Shown in pieces: positions 5,543 through 8,485 of a stretch of 8,485 nt of DNA. The position numbers were made by a program, and so were the translations under genes. The DNA comes from an uncultured Chitinophagaceae bacterium (GTDB lineage Bacteria > Bacteroidota > Bacteroidia > Chitinophagales > Chitinophagaceae), in the NCBI GenBank assembly GCA_946885335.1, contig CAMPGG010000140.1, forward strand, positions 1-8,485. The letters are read 5' to 3'. The notes under the pieces are model-generated. The model searched no databases and had not been told where the DNA came from. It saw only the letters and a program-made list of their open reading frames with translations. The first letter of the stretch is position 1. The number at the start of each line of letters is the position of its first letter.

Positions 5543-7513
5543 ATGGCATTCAAAAATCAACAGGAATTCATTGATGCTTTAGAAAAAGCCGGCGAATTGG
5601 TTCGTATAAAAACTTATGTAGATCCCAAACTTGAAATTTCTGAGATCACTGACAGAACCAGTAAAAGTGGACATGGTGGTAAAGCACTGCTTTTTGAAAA
5701 TACCGGATATGATTTTCCCGTATTGATGAATGCTTATGGCAGCGAAAAAAGGATGTGCCTGGCTTTGGGCGTGGAAAAACTGGATGATGTGGCTAAGGAA
5801 ATTGAAAACCTTTTTCATATGCTTTCTTCACCAAAAGAAAGTATACTTGATAAATTAAAATTGCTGCCTAAACTGGGACAGTTTGCTTCCTGGATGCCAA
5901 AAGTAAAAAGCGGGAGAGGGGAGTGCCAGGAAGTAATCATGGCAGAGCCCGACATCACAAAATTGCCGGTTATTACATGCTGGCCAAAAGATGGCGGTCC
6001 ATTTGTTACCCTGCCCATTATTCATACAAAAGATCCCTTGACCAATAACCGCAATGTTGGCATGTATCGCATGCAGGTTTACGGACCCACACTTACGGGA
6101 ATGCACTGGCATAAACACAAGGTATCAGCCAAACATTTTAATGAGTATAAAAAATTAAATAAGCGCATGCCCGTTGCCGTTGCCCTTGGTGGCGACCCGG
6201 TTTATGCATATTCCGCAACAGCTCCTTTGCCAGAGAATGTAGATGAATATATGCTGGCTGGTTTTTTAAGAAAGAAAAAAGTTGAACTGGTAAAATGTAT
6301 TACACAACCTGATGTAGAAGTGCCTGCGGATGCGGATTTTATCATAGAAGGCTATGTGGAGCCCAATGATGAATTGATTTGGGAAGGCCCTTTTGGAGAT
6401 CATACCGGGTATTATTCATTACCCGATTGGTATCCGCGTTTCCACATCACTGCCATCACCCATAAAAAAAATGCGGTTTACCCCGCAACTATTGTAGGCA
6501 TCCCGCCACAGGAAGATGCATGGCTGGGTAAAGCCACCGAAAGAATTTTTCTTGCACCCATTAAAATGACGATGGTTCCCGAAATGGTCGATATGGAAAT
6601 GCCGGTTGAAGGCGTTTTTCATAACCTGGTTATTGCCCGATTTAAAAAAGAATATGCAGGCCAGGGGCAAAAAGTAATGAATGCCATGTGGGGTGCAGGA
6701 CAAATGATGTTTAATAAAATTTTGGTGCTGACTGCATTAAAAGCAGAACAAAATGCAAGCGATGCATTCCCGCTTTCTGATTATGAAACATTGGCAAGAG
6801 ATGTATTTAAAAACCTTGATCCTGCCAATGATATTTATTTTTCAACTGGCCCGATGGATGTTTTAGATCACAGTTGCAGCAAAATGGGTTTTGGCGGCAA
6901 AATGTGTATTGATGGAAGTTTTAAATATGAAGAGGAAAAGAATGATCAAAGACTGGACGAGGATAATGCAGTCATTAATATCAATGCCATTAAACAATTG
7001 TTGAATAATTTTTCAGAAATAAAACATGTAAACACCAGTTTGCTTGTAAAAGAAATTCCCTGCCTGGTAATATCCGTTGAAAAAAACAGGCTTGGTCATT
7101 TAAATGAATTGCATAAAACCATTTGCCAGTACCAGGATATCGAGACGATCAAAATGATTTTGTATGTTGAACATACTGTTGATGCAAATGACCTGACCGT
7201 TGCACTTTGGCGCCTATGTAATAATATGGATCCCAAAAGAGATGTGATCCTTGTGCAGCGACCTTCATTGTCCAATACAAATAAAACATTTGCCTGCATA
7301 GGTTTTGATGGCACTATTAAAACACAGGAAATGGATAATTTTCAGCGTGATTGGCCCAACATTATTGTTGCGGATGACAAAACAATTGCATCGGTGGATG
7401 CAAAATGGGACTCGTTGGGTATGGGTGAATTCATACCATCCCCATCGTTAAAATTCAAGGACCAGATGTATGGAGAAGAAGCGATAGCATCAAAGTCTGT
7501 TACGGCTGTATAG
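5543..7513 (+). CDS. UbiD-family decarboxylase, long form with duplicated C-terminal subdomain
   Basis: UbiD enzymes decarboxylate aromatic or alpha,beta-unsaturated acids using prenylated FMN made by UbiX. In bacteria they often serve ubiquinone or menaquinone biosynthesis, and the latter fits Bacteroidota. The probable active-site residues are R176 in NVGMYRMQ (171-178) and E281 and D286 in EGPFGDHTGY (281-290), matching the family's Arg-Glu-Glu/Asp arrangement. GMHWHKHK (186-193) lies by the cofactor site. At 656 residues it is about 160 longer than E. coli UbiD (497). The extra length seems to come from a repeated C-terminal subdomain: 390-464 (NLDPANDI, GGKMCIDGSFK) resembles 535-597 (NMDPKRDV, ACIGFDGTIK). 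No signal peptide, so cytoplasmic. It has its own -7 box at 5511. No ubiX or other quinone genes are in the window, so the exact substrate is open. Confidence 0.93.
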   Translation: MAFKNQQEFIDALEKAGELVRIKTYVDPKLEISEITDRTSKSGHGGKALLFENTGYDFPVLMNAYGSEKRMCLALGVEKLDDVAKEIENLFHMLSSPKESILDKLKLLPKLGQFASWMPKVKSGRGECQEVIMAEPDITKLPVITCWPKDGGPFVTLPIIHTKDPLTNNRNVGMYRMQVYGPTLTGMHWHKHKVSAKHFNEYKKLNKRMPVAVALGGDPVYAYSATAPLPENVDEYMLAGFLRKKKVELVKCITQPDVEVPADADFIIEGYVEPNDELIWEGPFGDHTGYYSLPDWYPRFHITAITHKKNAVYPATIVGIPPQEDAWLGKATERIFLAPIKMTMVPEMVDMEMPVEGVFHNLVIARFKKEYAGQGQKVMNAMWGAGQMMFNKILVLTALKAEQNASDAFPLSDYETLARDVFKNLDPANDIYFSTGPMDVLDHSCSKMGFGGKMCIDGSFKYEEEKNDQRLDEDNAVININAIKQLLNNFSEIKHVNTSLLVKEIPCLVISVEKNRLGHLNELHKTICQYQDIETIKMILYVEHTVDANDLTVALWRLCNNMDPKRDVILVQRPSLSNTNKTFACIGFDGTIKTQEMDNFQRDWPNIIVADDKTIASVDAKWDSLGMGEFIPSPSLKFKDQMYGEEAIASKSVTAV

Positions 7514-7625
7514 TTCATAAATCGTTAAATAATATTACTACAATGGCGGATTTCGTAAATTTATTGAACAATAGAAATACACTTCTTTATTAGGTAAGAA
7601 CATCATTCACTATAAAATATACAAA

Positions 7626-8485
7626 ATGAAAAAAGTGGGACTGGGTTTTGTGATGACGCTGGTAACAGCAACAGCTTTTACCCAGGATAAAACAGCTCCT
7701 TTGATTTTTGAAAACACTTTGCTGTGGAAGATCAGTGGCAAAGAAATAACAAAGCCATCCTACTTGTTTGGTACCATACATATGCTGTGTAAGGAAGATG
7801 CCATATTAAGTGACAGTCTTAGTTATATTATTGAGCAAACGGATGATGTTTATTTTGAAGTTGACATGGATAACATCTTCGAAATGCTTGGCATGATGAA
7901 GCAAATGAAGATGCGAAATGATACAACCTGGGCCGATTTATTAAGTGAAGAAGATTACGAGATGGTTAAAGAATATTTCATGGAAAAGAGATTATTGCTT
8001 CCATTTTCAACCATGGAAACTTACAAGCCTTTCCTGGCCGCATCCATGCTGATTGAAGGCAGCAGTCAATGCGAATCATCTGTTGCCATGGAACAGGTAA
8101 TTATGACAGAAGCCAAAATAAAGAAAAAGAAAATAAAGGGTTTGGAAACAATGGCATCGCAGTTGGCGATATTTGACCAGATACCTTATAAACTGCAAGC
8201 TGACCAGTTAGTAGATTTTATCAATAAAGAAGCAGAAGGTGGAAATTCAGACAGTGGTGATGAATTAGCGGAACTGATGGCTGCATGGCAAAGCCAGGAT
8301 CTTCAAAAGCTGGAAGAAATTACTTTAAAAACTGATATTGGCTTATCCAGTTTTACAGATATCCTTTTATTTAACCGGAATCAGAAATGGGTGGAGAAAC
8401 TGGATGAACTATTACCTGGACGATCCATGCTGGTAGCAGTAGGAGCAGGGCATTTACCAGGGAAAAAGGGAGTTATCAATTTACT
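7626..8485 (+). CDS. TraB/GumN-family exported protein (3' end beyond window)
   Basis: The reading frame is open from ATG 7626 to the window edge, 286 codons with no stop, so the C-terminus is missing, probably by only a few to some tens of residues. Residues 1-19 (MKKVGLGFVMTLVTATAFT) form a signal peptide with cleavage near A17-F-T-Q20, giving a periplasmic or envelope protein. TraB/PrgY/GumN landmarks are all present: LFGTIHM (48-53) near the N-terminus, E78 in VYFEVD, KGLET (171-175), FNRNQKWVEKL (249-259) and the GxGHLxG-type motif VGAGHLPGKKG (272-282). The family is thought to be metallohydrolase-like from its conserved Gly-His and Glu residues, and PrgY relatives act on peptide pheromone, but most bacterial members have no known role. 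It starts 112 bp after the ubiD-like gene and could be transcribed with it or separately. I see no functional link between the two. Confidence 0.9.
   Translation, partial: MKKVGLGFVMTLVTATAFTQDKTAPLIFENTLLWKISGKEITKPSYLFGTIHMLCKEDAILSDSLSYIIEQTDDVYFEVDMDNIFEMLGMMKQMKMRNDTTWADLLSEEDYEMVKEYFMEKRLLLPFSTMETYKPFLAASMLIEGSSQCESSVAMEQVIMTEAKIKKKKIKGLETMASQLAIFDQIPYKLQADQLVDFINKEAEGGNSDSGDELAELMAAWQSQDLQKLEEITLKTDIGLSSFTDILLFNRNQKWVEKLDELLPGRSMLVAVGAGHLPGKKGVINL

Noticed and set aside
6419..6703. 94-codon minus-strand frame inside the ubiD-like gene
   Set aside because: It is antisense to conserved UbiD active-site coding sequence, and its composition (Cys, His, Phe rich) is typical of a shadow frame.
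7556..7563. TAAATTTA, a possible -7 box for the TraB/GumN gene
   Set aside because: One mismatch to TAnnTTTG with no -33 partner and a common AT-rich word; not strong enough to list as a feature.
7543..7593. 16-codon plus-strand ORF (MADFVNLLNNRNTLLY) between ubiD-like and TraB/GumN genes
   Set aside because: Too short to judge, no promoter or homology visible; likely chance in AT-rich spacer DNA.
7590..7781. 63-codon minus-strand frame overlapping the start of the TraB/GumN gene
   Set aside because: It is antisense to a clear signal peptide and GTIH motif, and has no recognisable features.

Overview
The window looks like a chromosomal segment of a Bacteroidota bacterium, most likely close to the Chitinophagaceae. 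The evidence is AT-rich DNA, leaders without Shine-Dalgarno sequences, a TAnnTTTG-type promoter box before the ubiD-like gene, AATTTGAA-type intergenic octamers, and protein families typical of that phylum. The family-level placement is inference. No tRNA, rRNA, CRISPR array, insertion sequence or phage gene is visible.

Layout: six genes lie on the minus strand (5225 down to 4) with gaps of 15, 34, 90, 49 and 48 bp. In transcription order they are a GMC-family flavoprotein dehydrogenase, a gluconate 2-dehydrogenase subunit 3-like Tat/lipoprotein partner, an exported VOC (glyoxalase-fold) protein, a DinB-fold protein, galactokinase (galK) and a GNAT acetyltransferase. A 317-bp non-coding divergent region (5226-5542) separates them from two plus-strand genes. 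These are a long UbiD-family decarboxylase (5543-7513) and a TraB/GumN-family exported protein that runs off the right edge (7626-8485).

How the genes may work together: the first three minus-strand genes form the most coherent unit. The flavoprotein would oxidise a sugar, glycoside or polyol in the cell envelope. The small subunit supplies the export signal and membrane anchor, and the VOC protein may act on the product or a related substrate. The flavoprotein carries a four-cysteine CxxCxxCxxxC cluster suggesting an iron-sulfur centre. No cytochrome c subunit is encoded here. DinB, galK and GNAT look like independent housekeeping or accessory genes that share the strand. The UbiD protein probably acts in quinone biosynthesis or aromatic-acid decarboxylation and contains an apparent internal duplication of its C-terminal subdomain.

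The non-coding DNA has its own structure: a 40-bp array of five octamers just before the DinB gene, a 14-bp word shared in opposite orientation by two intergenic regions, and a 12-bp copy of the ubiD start region placed 88 bp upstream of the real start. No clearly new multi-gene system is evident. The best leads are the dehydrogenase module, the UbiD duplication and the intergenic octamers.
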